Assembly (NCBI RefSeq): GCF_000255705.1
Contig: NZ_JH636440.1
Location: 682,737-746,736, forward strand
Reading direction: 5' to 3'
DNA length: 64,000 bases
Source of the DNA: Zavarzinella formosa DSM 19928
GTDB lineage: Bacteria; Planctomycetota; Planctomycetia; Gemmatales; Gemmataceae
How positions within the stretch are numbered: the stretch's first letter is position 1; every line of letters begins with the position of its first letter. The position numbers and the translations under genes are program-made. The notes below the pieces were generated by a model. It searched no databases and had not been told where the DNA came from. It saw only the letters and a program-made list of their open reading frames with translations. Shown piece after piece: positions 25,256 through 33,800 of this stretch.

Positions 25256-25558
25256 ATGGGTTGGGTGAACGATGCGCGAAAGGAACTTGCAAACGGCCGG
25301 GAAGTTCAAATCCGGCCGTTTGGCGGCTCCATGCGAGGCCGAATTGAAAGCGGCCAACTCGTCACGCTGGAGCCCGTTGACCCGGCGGCCGTCCAAGTCG
25401 ATGATGTGGTGCTGGTCGAATGGCATGGCAACTTCCTGCTACATTTGGTGAAGGAAATTCGGGACGGCCAGGCGCTTATTGGCAACAACATTGGCAAAAC
25501 CAACGGATGGGTTTCCATCGAAGCCATCGTCGGGCGAGTGATTGCTGTCGGTGGCTGA
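25256..25558 (+). CDS. S24/S26-fold protein (LexA-peptidase-like domain only)
   Basis: 100 residues from ATG 25256. The sequence PFGGSMRGRIESGQLVTLEPVDPAAVQVDDVVLVEWHGNFLLHLVKEI, then LIGNNIG and GWVSIEAIVGRVIAV, follows the S24/S26 peptidase fold: the GGSM Ser sits where the nucleophile belongs and the beta core is complete. The Lys of the dyad, expected after the second strand, is not at the standard position (HLVKEI carries a Lys nearby), so activity is doubtful. No DNA-binding or membrane segment. It closes the membrane operon, 22 bases downstream of the 129-residue gene. Confidence 0.7.
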   Translation: MGWVNDARKELANGREVQIRPFGGSMRGRIESGQLVTLEPVDPAAVQVDDVVLVEWHGNFLLHLVKEIRDGQALIGNNIGKTNGWVSIEAIVGRVIAVGG

Positions 25559-25682
25559 TTGCCCTGATGGTTTAGGCGAAATTTTCACGAGGCGAACATT
25601 CGCTTCGCCCACACATAAAGCCCCATTCGCTTCGCGTAAAATCAGACATTGAAACGGCCTGACAAATCTGAAAGATCGCTTC

Positions 25683-26003
25683 ATGCAAACCGATGCCATC
25701 GCCGGGGCCATTCTCGGGTGCGCCATCGGCGACGCGGACACGATGGCCGCCATCGTGGGAACCATCATCGGCAGCGGCGTCGGCCGACAGGGCCTGCCGG
25801 CGGACTGGCTCGCGGGCATCCGCGAATGGCCCCGCTCGGTCCCGTGGATGGAACGACTTGCCGAGACCGCGATGACCGCCATCCGCGAATCCCGGCTGGT
25901 TCGCCCCCCGGAGGCATGGCTGCCCGTCACACTCCCGCGAAATCTGCTTTTCCTCGGCCTCGTGCTGGCGCATGGGTTCGGTCGAATGCTGCCGCCTTAT
26001 TGA
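25683..26003 (+). pseudogene. ADP-ribosylglycohydrolase with internal deletion
   Basis: A 106-codon frame joins the N-terminal ARH motif (DAIAGAILGCAIGDA) directly to the C-terminal DTMAAIVGTIIGSGVGRQGLPADWLAGI segment and the family-like tail RNLLFLGLVLAHGFGRMLPPY. The metal-binding and substrate region of about 150-200 residues that normally separates them is missing. The join lies in GGCGACGCGGACAC, a sequence both family motifs could encode, which points to deletion between short direct repeats. The frame is intact but cannot make a working hydrolase. ARH enzymes remove ADP-ribose from proteins or nucleic acid. Confidence 0.75.
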
Positions 26004-26032
26004 CCAGGCTCCGTGATGTTCCCAAGCCCGGA

Positions 26033-27820
26033 TCAAGCCCCCTCAAGTTCCTCGGACAATTCCACCCAGCGTTCCTCGGCCTCGGCGAGCGGCTTGGTGA
26101 TCGCGGCGAGTTCGTTGTGGAGTTTGAGGGCTTCCTTGGCGTCGCTGGTGTTCATCATCTTCGCGTTCAAGTCGCGGCGCTGGCCGTCGAGTTGGGCGAT
26201 TGTCTTTTCCACCGACTTGATTTCCTTGCGGATGTCCTTTTCGCCTCGCTTCACGGCCTTGGGCGCGGCTTTGACGGGCTTGGCCACCCCTTCCGGGAGT
26301 TTCGGCTTTTTGTCGGCGAGTTCGCGTTCGCCGGCCTCGATCTCACTGTTGACTTTTTCCACATAAGCGTCGTATTGGCCGCTGTAATTGACCACGCGGC
26401 CGTCCCGCACTTCGATGATGCAGGTGGCGACCCGTTTCGTGAAGTGCCGGTCGTGGCTGGTGAAGATGACGGTGCCGGGGTAGTCCACGAGGGCGTCCAC
26501 GAGGGCGTCCACGGTGTCCACATCCAAGTGGTTACCCGGTTCGTCGAGGATCAGGATATTGTAATCGCTGAGCATCAGGCCCGCGAGACAGAGACGCGCC
26601 CGCTCGCCCCCGGACAGAACCGAGATCGGCTTTTTCGTGTGCTGGCCCCGGAAGAGGAAGGAACCGGCCACGTCGAGGATTTCCTGCTCCCGGCGTTTGC
26701 CGGCCGAGGCAGATCGCAGATAGTCGAGGACGGTTTGCTTGTCCGGCAGGCTGTGGTAGACGTGCTGGGCGTAAACACCGACCTTGCAGCCGAAGCCCCA
26801 GCGGACTTCCCCGGAGATTGGCTTGAGCGAATCGACCACCGTTCGCAAGAAGGTGGTTTTTCCCTGGCCGTTGTCCCCGACGATGGCCGCCCGCGAGCCG
26901 TGGTCGATTTCCAACTGGACGTCCGAGGCGATTTGCCGTTCCGGGTAGCCGATGGCCAGGTCTTTGCAACGCAGGGCGATGCCCTTGCGGGGTTCGATCT
27001 GCGGCGCGCGAATCCGGGCGGTCGGCTCGTCGCTCAGGATCACGGTCGTTTCCAGCTTTTCGAGGGCTTTGCTCTTGGACTGGGCGAGGGCGGCTGTGCT
27101 GGCCCGCGCCCGGTTCCGGGCGATGAACTCTTCCAAGTGTTTCTTCTTGGCGAGGATGGCCGCGTTTGAGCGTTCGTCGTGGGCGCGTTTTTCCTTTTGA
27201 TATTCGAGGAACGCCTCCACTTTGCCGGGGAACGTCGTCAGTTTGCCACGAGACAAGTCCATCGTGTGGGTGCAGGTGGCTTCGAGGAAGGCCCGGTCGT
27301 GGGAGACGATCAGGCAACCCGCCCGGTAACCCTTGAGGAAGTGTTCCAGAAGAATCTGCGTCCGCAAGTCGAGGAAGTTCGTCGGTTCGTCGAGCAGCAG
27401 GAGGTTTGGCTCGTGCAGAAGCAGGGCCGCGAGTTTCACGCGGGTTTGCCAGCCACCGGAGAGCTTGTCGATGGGGCCTTCGAGATACGATCCCTTCAAC
27501 TCAAACTGGCCGGCGACTTCACCGCATTTCCAGTCCGGCTGGCCACTGTCTCGCATGAGGAATTCGAGGGAGGTTTCCCCCGGCAGGAACGGGTCGTGCT
27601 GCCGCAGGTAGCCGAGTTTCAGTGTCGGATGCCGGATGACATCGCCGCCATCGAGTTCCTCTTCACCGAGCAGCACGCGCAACAAGGTGCTTTTCCCGGC
27701 GCCGTTCTTGCCGATGAAGCCCATTTTGACGTTGTCGCTGATGCTGGCCTCGGCCTCGTCGAGGAGAATCTGTTCGCCGTAACTTTTCGAGGCTTTCGTG
27801 ATCTGAAGCAGGATGGCCAT
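26033..27820 (-). CDS. ABC-F family ATPase
   Basis: 595 residues, two fused ABC domains without membrane segments. Walker A motifs are GKNGAGKST (residues 37-45) and GDNGQGKTT; signatures are LSGGWQTRV and LSGGERARL; Walker B motifs are LLLLDEPTNFLD and ILILDEPGNHLD. The inter-domain linker (about residues 200-265) is charged and helical as in ribosome-acting ABC-F proteins, and the tail (KKPKLPEGVAKPVKAAPKAVKRGEKD plus coiled coil) resembles the C-terminal extension of Uup-type proteins. Known: ABC-F proteins bind the ribosome E site or act in DNA repair (Uup). Which one applies here cannot be told. The second Walker B has Gly for the usual Thr. Confidence 0.93.
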   Translation of the reverse strand: MAILLQITKASKSYGEQILLDEAEASISDNVKMGFIGKNGAGKSTLLRVLLGEEELDGGDVIRHPTLKLGYLRQHDPFLPGETSLEFLMRDSGQPDWKCGEVAGQFELKGSYLEGPIDKLSGGWQTRVKLAALLLHEPNLLLLDEPTNFLDLRTQILLEHFLKGYRAGCLIVSHDRAFLEATCTHTMDLSRGKLTTFPGKVEAFLEYQKEKRAHDERSNAAILAKKKHLEEFIARNRARASTAALAQSKSKALEKLETTVILSDEPTARIRAPQIEPRKGIALRCKDLAIGYPERQIASDVQLEIDHGSRAAIVGDNGQGKTTFLRTVVDSLKPISGEVRWGFGCKVGVYAQHVYHSLPDKQTVLDYLRSASAGKRREQEILDVAGSFLFRGQHTKKPISVLSGGERARLCLAGLMLSDYNILILDEPGNHLDVDTVDALVDALVDYPGTVIFTSHDRHFTKRVATCIIEVRDGRVVNYSGQYDAYVEKVNSEIEAGERELADKKPKLPEGVAKPVKAAPKAVKRGEKDIRKEIKSVEKTIAQLDGQRRDLNAKMMNTSDAKEALKLHNELAAITKPLAEAEERWVELSEELEGA

Positions 27821-27965
27821 CGGGAATAAAACTCATTGGGGCAAAAGGTATATTGTACGAATTTGAGTGTTTGCCGGATGGCGGACTTCACCAAAACTTC
27901 TCGGCCGATGCGGAGAAAAATATCCGCCGGTCACGCCGATGAATTTTGAGTGATCGTCAAACCAA

Positions 27966-28442
27966 TCAACCGGCTTTGGAGAGGATTCGTTCCCGCACGG
28001 CGGCGGTCAGGGCAGGCAGGTCGTCGACCATCGGCAAGCCAAAACGGGCGCACACGATTTCGACATTGCCGCGTCGCCAATAGCGCGATGGACAGCACAC
28101 AATCACCTTGCCGGAACGGGCGAAGAGACCGAGTTCCAGAAGAGAGATCGGGGCCTGTGTGTCGGGGGCAAAGTAGATGGCGATGATGGTCGCCCGTTCC
28201 AAGGCGTCCAGTTCCCACTCAACTTGACCGCGAAACGGCGGGTGATGAACAGATTGTTCCCATGACGAATCCCATTGATCCCGGCGGGGATTGAGAACCG
28301 CCACGGGAAGATCGTCGAGGGCGGCCGCCATCGACGCCTGCCAGTCGATGGCCTGGCCCATTTCGATGGACCCGGCGAGAAACACACTTTGTTCGCCGGA
28401 CAACAGGTCCAACGGCGTCGGCGGTTTCAACAATCGGGCCAC
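27966..28442 (-). CDS. Nucleoside 2-deoxyribosyltransferase-like protein
   Basis: 158 residues. FLAGSIEMGQAIDWQ, VAVLNPRRDQWDSSW, FRGQVEWELDALERATIIAIYFAPDTQAPISLLELGLFA and VIVCCPSRYWRRGNVEIVC match the Nuc_deoxyri_tr2-type Rossmann-like family. The Glu in LLELG is the likely nucleophile and D/W-E in QVEWEL the substrate-side acid. Family members transfer deoxyribose between bases or act as N-glycosidases on nucleotides. The start MARLLKPP is ATG. It lies 20 bases downstream of the desaturase gene on the same strand, possibly co-transcribed by chance. Confidence 0.8.
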   Translation of the reverse strand: MARLLKPPTPLDLLSGEQSVFLAGSIEMGQAIDWQASMAAALDDLPVAVLNPRRDQWDSSWEQSVHHPPFRGQVEWELDALERATIIAIYFAPDTQAPISLLELGLFARSGKVIVCCPSRYWRRGNVEIVCARFGLPMVDDLPALTAAVRERILSKAG

Positions 28443-28461
28443 GGGGGGCTTCCCCTAAGTG

Positions 28462-29556
28462 TCAGGCGCCAGCGGGTTTGGCTTCATCCGGAATGGTCAA
28501 CACGTCTCCCCACGGCTCGAAGGTTGTCGGCATGATGTCCGACAGGCCGACTTCGTTCTCGAATCGTTCGATGCGGCCAAAGAGATTCTGCACGGCCGAT
28601 TCCACGATGCCGAGGTTGCAACCGGTGAACGCCTTGTCCGGCCGGAACATGCCGCCGGCGTCGGGCGTTTCCCGCGAGCGGATAATGCCCGCCTCGACGG
28701 CCCGGATGGTGTCAACGCCCAAGGCAGCCATTGCCGGCTTGGCCACGTCGCGGGCGAAGAGGCGGGGGCTGAAGATTTGGGCTTCGTACAGCACGGTGAT
28801 GAAGGCGTCGTAATTCGGATACAGTTTGGTGGCGGGCATCACGAAGTTCTTCATGACCGTCACCAGCGCCCGCAACGCCTCGTCCGGGAAGTAATAAATG
28901 TGCAGCCGGGCGACTTCCAGGAAGAAGTCGTAGTGGGCCGCCTCGTCGATGGCGATGGCCGAGATGACCTTGGCCAGCACGGGGTCGGCTTCGCCGGGGA
29001 AACTCGGGTTTTCGCCGCGGGCGATGGCGCCGGTCTTCAAATAGATCAGTTGGGTGGCCCGCTCTTGAAACACTGTGTAAAAGAGCATTTCCAGCGGTGA
29101 CTGGAAGGGGGCTTCCCAGGCGTTTTCCCGGAGATCCCGTGTGTAGTCTTCGAGTTGCTTCGGTGTGCGCGCCCGGCTGAACAACAGAGTGTTCCGCCAA
29201 AGGTCGGAGTGTTTTTCTTCCTCGGAACCCCAGCGGATTTGAAACTGAGCGCGGCCGTAGCTCTTGCGGGCAAGCGTGATGAGTTGGGCCGTGTAGTCCG
29301 GGGCGTATTGCTCGACGGCGTAAAAGCCCTCAAGGATCTGCGTCAATCGTTCGGAGGGATTCTGCCGTAATGCCCGCCAGTCGAATCCGCGATCGGGGTT
29401 CCAATTGCGGGTCTGTTGGGACCGGGCGACATACCACCGGTACAGGGCATGAGTGTATCGGGCGACGAGATTCGTCCGGTACTCATGGCTGTGCAGGGGT
29501 GAGAAGCTGGTTTTGTCCAGAGTTGAGGTAAATTGACGGGCTGACGGAATCGACAC
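28462..29556 (-). CDS. Acyl-ACP desaturase (ferritin-like di-iron)
   Basis: 364 residues from GTG 29556. Ferritin-like di-iron motifs of soluble acyl-ACP desaturases are present: EEEKHSDLWR (E-E-x-x-H) and DEAAHYDFF (D-E-x-x-H), with SPLEMLFYTVFQERATQLIY and KNFVMPATKLYPNYDAF characteristic of the group. It uses O2 and ferredoxin to put a double bond into ACP-bound acyl chains, so it acts in the cytosol in membrane lipid synthesis. Length is normal. Other di-iron proteins (R2-like oxidase) were considered, but the E-x-x-H spacing and flanks favour desaturase. Confidence 0.85.
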   Translation of the reverse strand: MSIPSARQFTSTLDKTSFSPLHSHEYRTNLVARYTHALYRWYVARSQQTRNWNPDRGFDWRALRQNPSERLTQILEGFYAVEQYAPDYTAQLITLARKSYGRAQFQIRWGSEEEKHSDLWRNTLLFSRARTPKQLEDYTRDLRENAWEAPFQSPLEMLFYTVFQERATQLIYLKTGAIARGENPSFPGEADPVLAKVISAIAIDEAAHYDFFLEVARLHIYYFPDEALRALVTVMKNFVMPATKLYPNYDAFITVLYEAQIFSPRLFARDVAKPAMAALGVDTIRAVEAGIIRSRETPDAGGMFRPDKAFTGCNLGIVESAVQNLFGRIERFENEVGLSDIMPTTFEPWGDVLTIPDEAKPAGA

Positions 29557-29848
29557 GCAATCCCCGTTCTGTGCAGGAGGTCACTTTGATTCGCCGACTA
29601 TTCCTCAAGCGATTAAGTGACCCGTCGAAGGGAAAAACACCCCTTCATGTCGGGCATTAATAGAGACATTATCTTGCCTGCCCAAACGGTGGGCAAGGAT
29701 GCGAACGAGAAATATCAGATCTTCTCAATGCCGGACTTTGCCCCAAGCGGGCCAACTCCCGGCCGGTCAACGGGATGGGGCTGTCGGCCGGACGCTGGCC
29801 GGACTTGAATATTTGTCAAAAATAAACAGACGCCACACCTGCGTCACT

Positions 29849-31042
29849 TCAAGCGAGCAGTTGTCCGTCAATCATCCGTGTGGTCAGCCGTTTGAGCACC
29901 ATTGTCGCATACGCCCCGCGTGGAAGTTCAAACGCCAGCGTGGCTTTGCGACGGTTGGGGTGTTTGTCGTCGGGGGCGTCTTCGCCGGTCAGTTGGCTTA
30001 CAATGAGTTTCGCCGCCCGGTCCCCCTTGGAAAAGAATGGCTTTCGCATTCCCGGAACTTTCATTTCCTCCAGCGGGATGCCCTCCTCCTTCATGGTGGC
30101 GCTCACACACCCCGCCCACGGGGCCTCCGGGTCGAGTTTCAGGCGGGCCGAGGGATAGGGGAGGCGAAACTCGGCCCATTCTCGCGCCGCCGCATCATCG
30201 AAGCGAATCGGCATGTGAACGGTGGCTGTCTTCAGGGCAACGGGAATCACCTCTTGGGTGTGGTCCGTGATCCACCGGTCCAGCATCCGGTTCCATAGGT
30301 GGCTTTGCCACGCGGACAGGTGCAACCCCTGATCGTCCGGCCAGAGTCGGCCGCACGCGGCGGCAAAATCCGGCTTGCGGGCGAGGCCCTCCACGATGTC
30401 GCGGGCATCGCCCCTCGGCAGTTTGGACGCCAGCAGGGGCCACTTGCCCCAATGTTCCCGCAGGACGGCCTTCCGGCGTTTGACCGACGAACGATCGTGT
30501 TCGATCTCCCCCGCGAGGGCCATCTTGAGGGCTTCCTCAAAGTTCCCCTTCACCATCTCGCGGGCCACAAACCGGCCGTCCGGACCGACGCCGCCGAAAC
30601 GCTGGTCGTCAAAGTAGTTCGGCACCCCGATGGTGGCGAGTTCCGGGATGGCCTGCCACAAGCCGGACACCTCGGCCGAGTTCGCGTCGCGGATGGTGAT
30701 GGCAAAGGCGTTCGCCCGGACATCATCCGATGAATAGGGCTTGGAAACCGCCCCGAGATGGGTGACGGTCAGCCCGTTGTCGGAGAGGTCTTTCGGCGGG
30801 CCATCGTAAACGGTGAAGTATTGGATGGTGCGGGCATGACGGTCCTTCAGCCCGCCAAATCCGATGGAATGCGGATGCAGTTTCCAGCGTTTGCGAACAA
30901 GAGTGAGGGCGTCCGGCGTGGTCCAATCCCGTTTGTCGAGCCGATAGAGGGCGAACTTGCCAGGCGCCCCGCGAACCGATTCGGGATCGAAGGCAGGCAT
31001 TTCTTCGACACGAAAGTCATCCGGGACTTGTTTGATCTTCAT
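29849..31042 (-). CDS. truD: tRNA pseudouridine(13) synthase TruD
   Basis: 397 residues, family-normal. FRVEEMPAFDP at the start, GFGGLKDRHARTIQYFT with catalytic D67, the TRUD-specific NYFDDQRFGG, and the C-terminal AFELPRGAYATMVLKRL block are all recognisable; the insertion domain is present. It isomerises U13 of tRNA-Glu to pseudouridine. ATG 31042; a ribosome site is weak. It stands apart from the flanking genes, with the short tandem CATCCCT (31091-31109) between its start and the next gene. Confidence 0.93.
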   Translation of the reverse strand: MKIKQVPDDFRVEEMPAFDPESVRGAPGKFALYRLDKRDWTTPDALTLVRKRWKLHPHSIGFGGLKDRHARTIQYFTVYDGPPKDLSDNGLTVTHLGAVSKPYSSDDVRANAFAITIRDANSAEVSGLWQAIPELATIGVPNYFDDQRFGGVGPDGRFVAREMVKGNFEEALKMALAGEIEHDRSSVKRRKAVLREHWGKWPLLASKLPRGDARDIVEGLARKPDFAAACGRLWPDDQGLHLSAWQSHLWNRMLDRWITDHTQEVIPVALKTATVHMPIRFDDAAAREWAEFRLPYPSARLKLDPEAPWAGCVSATMKEEGIPLEEMKVPGMRKPFFSKGDRAAKLIVSQLTGEDAPDDKHPNRRKATLAFELPRGAYATMVLKRLTTRMIDGQLLA

Positions 31043-31114
31043 TTGAGTAGATTACGAAGACCGGGGCACAAGACGTAATTAGGCCGGACTTCATCCCTCA
31101 TCCCTCATCCCTGT

Positions 31115-32947
31115 TCACGGCGCCTTCACGACCACGATTTGACCAATGGTGTTGCTGGCGATCGCGGTCCCGGAGCGGCGTTCGGGGGTGGCGAAGGTGA
31201 CGAGTTCGACGAAGACGGGCAGGGGGCCTTTGTGGGTGCGTTTGTCTGTGAAGACAGGCAGGAACTCAAACGCGATCTCCCCTTCGCTCTTTATCAGATA
31301 TTCCCCCATTTGGTGGTAATTTGTGACGAGCGAGCCGTTGACGATGTATTCGATCTTGAGGGCGTAATAGGCCGGCTCGGCGTCGAGACGGTTGTATTGA
31401 ACGGTCCCGGTGATCTTTTGCGTGCCGTCCAGCCCGTCGGACTTGGCGATCTTCAGGCCGCTCAATTGGGCCTTCGGCTCGGACAAGCGCCAGCCGGCTT
31501 TGTTGGCGGGTTGTTTGACGAGGGTCAGCTTCGGGAAGTCGTATGTCTTGTCCTGCGCGGCTGTCAGAGGCAGGGGGATGAACACGCCGTTCCAAATGCA
31601 CATGTGGGTGCTCAAGCCGGACTTCATCAGGCTTCGGCCGAAGATCATGTGAACGTTTCGGCCGGCGGCGATTTCTTTGTCGATCACGTCCAACTGGTCG
31701 GTGACGATCTTGTGGTCCGGGCCGAACACGTTGTTGAGCTTGAGCCAGTCGGCCGCCTTGTCGCGGGCGGCCTGGACCGGGTCGAGTTTCTGGTCGATCT
31801 CCCGGCGGGCACGCTGCATCGCCGCCTTCACTTTGGCCGAATTGTCGGCGACGGGTCCGGTCCCCTTGCCCGCGAGGGTGGCCTCTGCCGGGGAGAGCTT
31901 GAGGGGCAGGCTCCGCAGCGCCCGGACGCCGTCCAGTTCCCCGTCCAGCACCACGTTTTTGCCGTCCGGCGAGAACCACACGCGATGCACCTTGGTGAAC
32001 TTGACCGGCTTGTCCAGCCGTTCTTCAACCGTCCCCTTTTCCTGATGGAAGAACACTGCCGAGCCTTGGCCGGGGCTGGCGCACAACGGCAGCGACGGGT
32101 GATAAGCCAGGTCTTCCGTGGAAGCCCGATCCTTGGTCGCATAAGTGACCGGCAGTTTCTGGAGATCAAGCGGATCAAAGCCGCCGAGGTTCCCGGAGAA
32201 CATCGGGGTGCCGACGACCGACAGATAGCTGACCCGTTCGCCATTGGCCGACATGCGAATCCCGGACCCGTTGCCGCCCGCCTTGCTCTTGAGGTCCATG
32301 AAAGTCGGCATGCCCTTGTCGTCCAGCGCGTAGGTAATCAGCAGGTCGATGTTGCCGTATTCGGGCATGGAGTGCAGTTTCCAGTCCGGATTGATGAAAA
32401 AGTTGGTGCCGCGTTGGTAAATGTCCTTGTGCCCGGTGACGAGATACGTCCCGGTCGGGTGGACGCAAACCCAAGTGCCGAAAAACCCGCGAGGCTCGCG
32501 CGCCTCGCCGGATTCCTCGTCAAACACAATTACGCGGAAAGAGGGCGCCTTGATGTCGAACTTCACCGCGACATAGCTCACCGGCAGCTTGGGGTGAAGG
32601 GTGAGATCCATCAGGCGGGGATAAGTCAGCGCCTGCTCGCGGATCGGCTTCAGTGTCTTCTTGTCCAGCGTCACCACGGCCTTGGGTGAATCAGACAGGG
32701 CGACGAAATACTTGGCCCGCTCGGCAATACGCACATATTTGGCCCCCAGTTGGCGGCGTTCTTTCTCGGTGACGCCGTCGGCCCCGAGCCGAATCAGCAC
32801 ATCCCCTTGAAGAAACAACATCGTGTTGTCCAAGCCGGGCGAATACTGATACTCTCCCTTCACCTTCGGCCCCTCGGCCGCCCCCGCCGACGCAGTCAGG
32901 ACCAAGAGACAAAACCCCGCCAACAATGAGCGATGCCGAATGTTCAT
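31115..32947 (-). CDS. Exported propeller-like protein, 610 aa
   Basis: Start ATG 32947 with AAAGGAAG upstream; signal MNIRHRSLLAGFCLLVLTASAGA. The first ~380 residues contain repeated beta segments (RVIVFDEESGE, VVTLDKKTLKPI, GTYLVTGHKDI, DGKNVVLDGELDG) typical of a YVTN/WD-type propeller. A helical stretch rich in Arg/Asp/Lys follows (AAMQRARREIDQKLDPVQAARDKAADWLKL), then a C-terminal beta domain (KITGTVQYNRLDAEPAYYALKIEYIVNG). No catalytic motif is visible. It probably works outside the inner membrane as a binding or structural protein. A family name cannot be given. Confidence 0.75.
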   Translation of the reverse strand: MNIRHRSLLAGFCLLVLTASAGAAEGPKVKGEYQYSPGLDNTMLFLQGDVLIRLGADGVTEKERRQLGAKYVRIAERAKYFVALSDSPKAVVTLDKKTLKPIREQALTYPRLMDLTLHPKLPVSYVAVKFDIKAPSFRVIVFDEESGEAREPRGFFGTWVCVHPTGTYLVTGHKDIYQRGTNFFINPDWKLHSMPEYGNIDLLITYALDDKGMPTFMDLKSKAGGNGSGIRMSANGERVSYLSVVGTPMFSGNLGGFDPLDLQKLPVTYATKDRASTEDLAYHPSLPLCASPGQGSAVFFHQEKGTVEERLDKPVKFTKVHRVWFSPDGKNVVLDGELDGVRALRSLPLKLSPAEATLAGKGTGPVADNSAKVKAAMQRARREIDQKLDPVQAARDKAADWLKLNNVFGPDHKIVTDQLDVIDKEIAAGRNVHMIFGRSLMKSGLSTHMCIWNGVFIPLPLTAAQDKTYDFPKLTLVKQPANKAGWRLSEPKAQLSGLKIAKSDGLDGTQKITGTVQYNRLDAEPAYYALKIEYIVNGSLVTNYHQMGEYLIKSEGEIAFEFLPVFTDKRTHKGPLPVFVELVTFATPERRSGTAIASNTIGQIVVVKAP

Positions 32948-33210
32948 GAGAGCTTCCTTTGAGAGCAAAATAGCATTCGCGTTCGGAGGGATTGCGGACG
33001 GGCCGATGCCGGGAGATTTTTCCATGATCTTACGGACATTGGACGGAATCGCCCGCCAGTTTTCCCAGCCGTGACGGACCGGTTTGGATTAATCGGTTTT
33101 CCAGGCCGGGGCTTTTGATGGGGCAATCGCCAAGCCGGTTGTTGGGGGCGAAAACCCTCACGCCCGCCAACGGCCTCGGTTTGGATGCTTGACTAACCAA
33201 GACCGGTCCG

Positions 33211-33696
33211 TCAGGGCCGGGAGAACTCGCCTGTCGGCTTGTATCGAACGATGACGACTGTGCCGTCGAACTCAATGGACTGCAATTCTCCCCGCATCCA
33301 CTCCAGAACCTGATCGGCCTTGCCGCCGCCGGACCCGGCACCGATGAGCGGGAAGGCAATAGACCGATACCCGCGCCGCCGGGTGATGTCCATCGCGTTG
33401 CGAACCGACTCCCGGACTGACCACTCCGACGATCGCCACAACAGGCTGATGCCGGCCACATGGATGATGCCCTTGAACGGCAGCCGCCCTGCACTGGTCT
33501 CGACCGCGCCACCCAGCGGGATCATTCCACGCCGACCGACCTCCCGAAACGGTTCCTTTCCACCTCGCCGCTTGATGGCCCGCGACACCCCTTGCGGAAG
33601 CAACAGCCACCACGGAATCAGATTGCGATTCCACGCATTGACGATGACTTCCACGTCCTGATCGAGCAAATTCCCGTCAACCACGCGAGGTTCCAT
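33211..33696 (-). CDS. Macro-domain protein
   Basis: 161 residues. VVDGNLLDQDVEVIVNAWNRNLIPWW (ADP-ribose-binding D and N-A), GVSRAIKRRGG (loop 1), IIHVAGISLLW and FPLIGAGSGGGKA (phosphate loop) are in macro-domain order. Such domains bind or hydrolyse ADP-ribose or its 1''-phosphate and O-acetyl forms. The canonical NAAN is NAWN here, a substitution near the catalytic region, so it may bind without hydrolysis. Start ATG 33696; it is a stand-alone cytosolic domain. The gene upstream on this strand starts 104 bases away. Confidence 0.85.
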   Translation of the reverse strand: MEPRVVDGNLLDQDVEVIVNAWNRNLIPWWLLLPQGVSRAIKRRGGKEPFREVGRRGMIPLGGAVETSAGRLPFKGIIHVAGISLLWRSSEWSVRESVRNAMDITRRRGYRSIAFPLIGAGSGGGKADQVLEWMRGELQSIEFDGTVVIVRYKPTGEFSRP

Positions 33697-33800
33697 GAAA
33701 TGCCCTCTGGCCTCTGGCGGTCAATTTTGGCGGTCTTTTTCTGTTCTGGCGTACCGCATGGCTCGCCAAGACAAAACACATGGTCCCCGCCTCAACCGGT

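Noticed and set aside
25305-25325. GTTCAAATCC resembling a tRNA T-loop
   Set aside because: It lies inside the S24-fold coding sequence and no acceptor or anticodon stem can be drawn around it. No tRNA was found in the window.
31091-31109. CATCCCT tandem copies as a possible regulatory site
   Set aside because: Three short units between two minus-strand genes; too simple and too common to call an operator.
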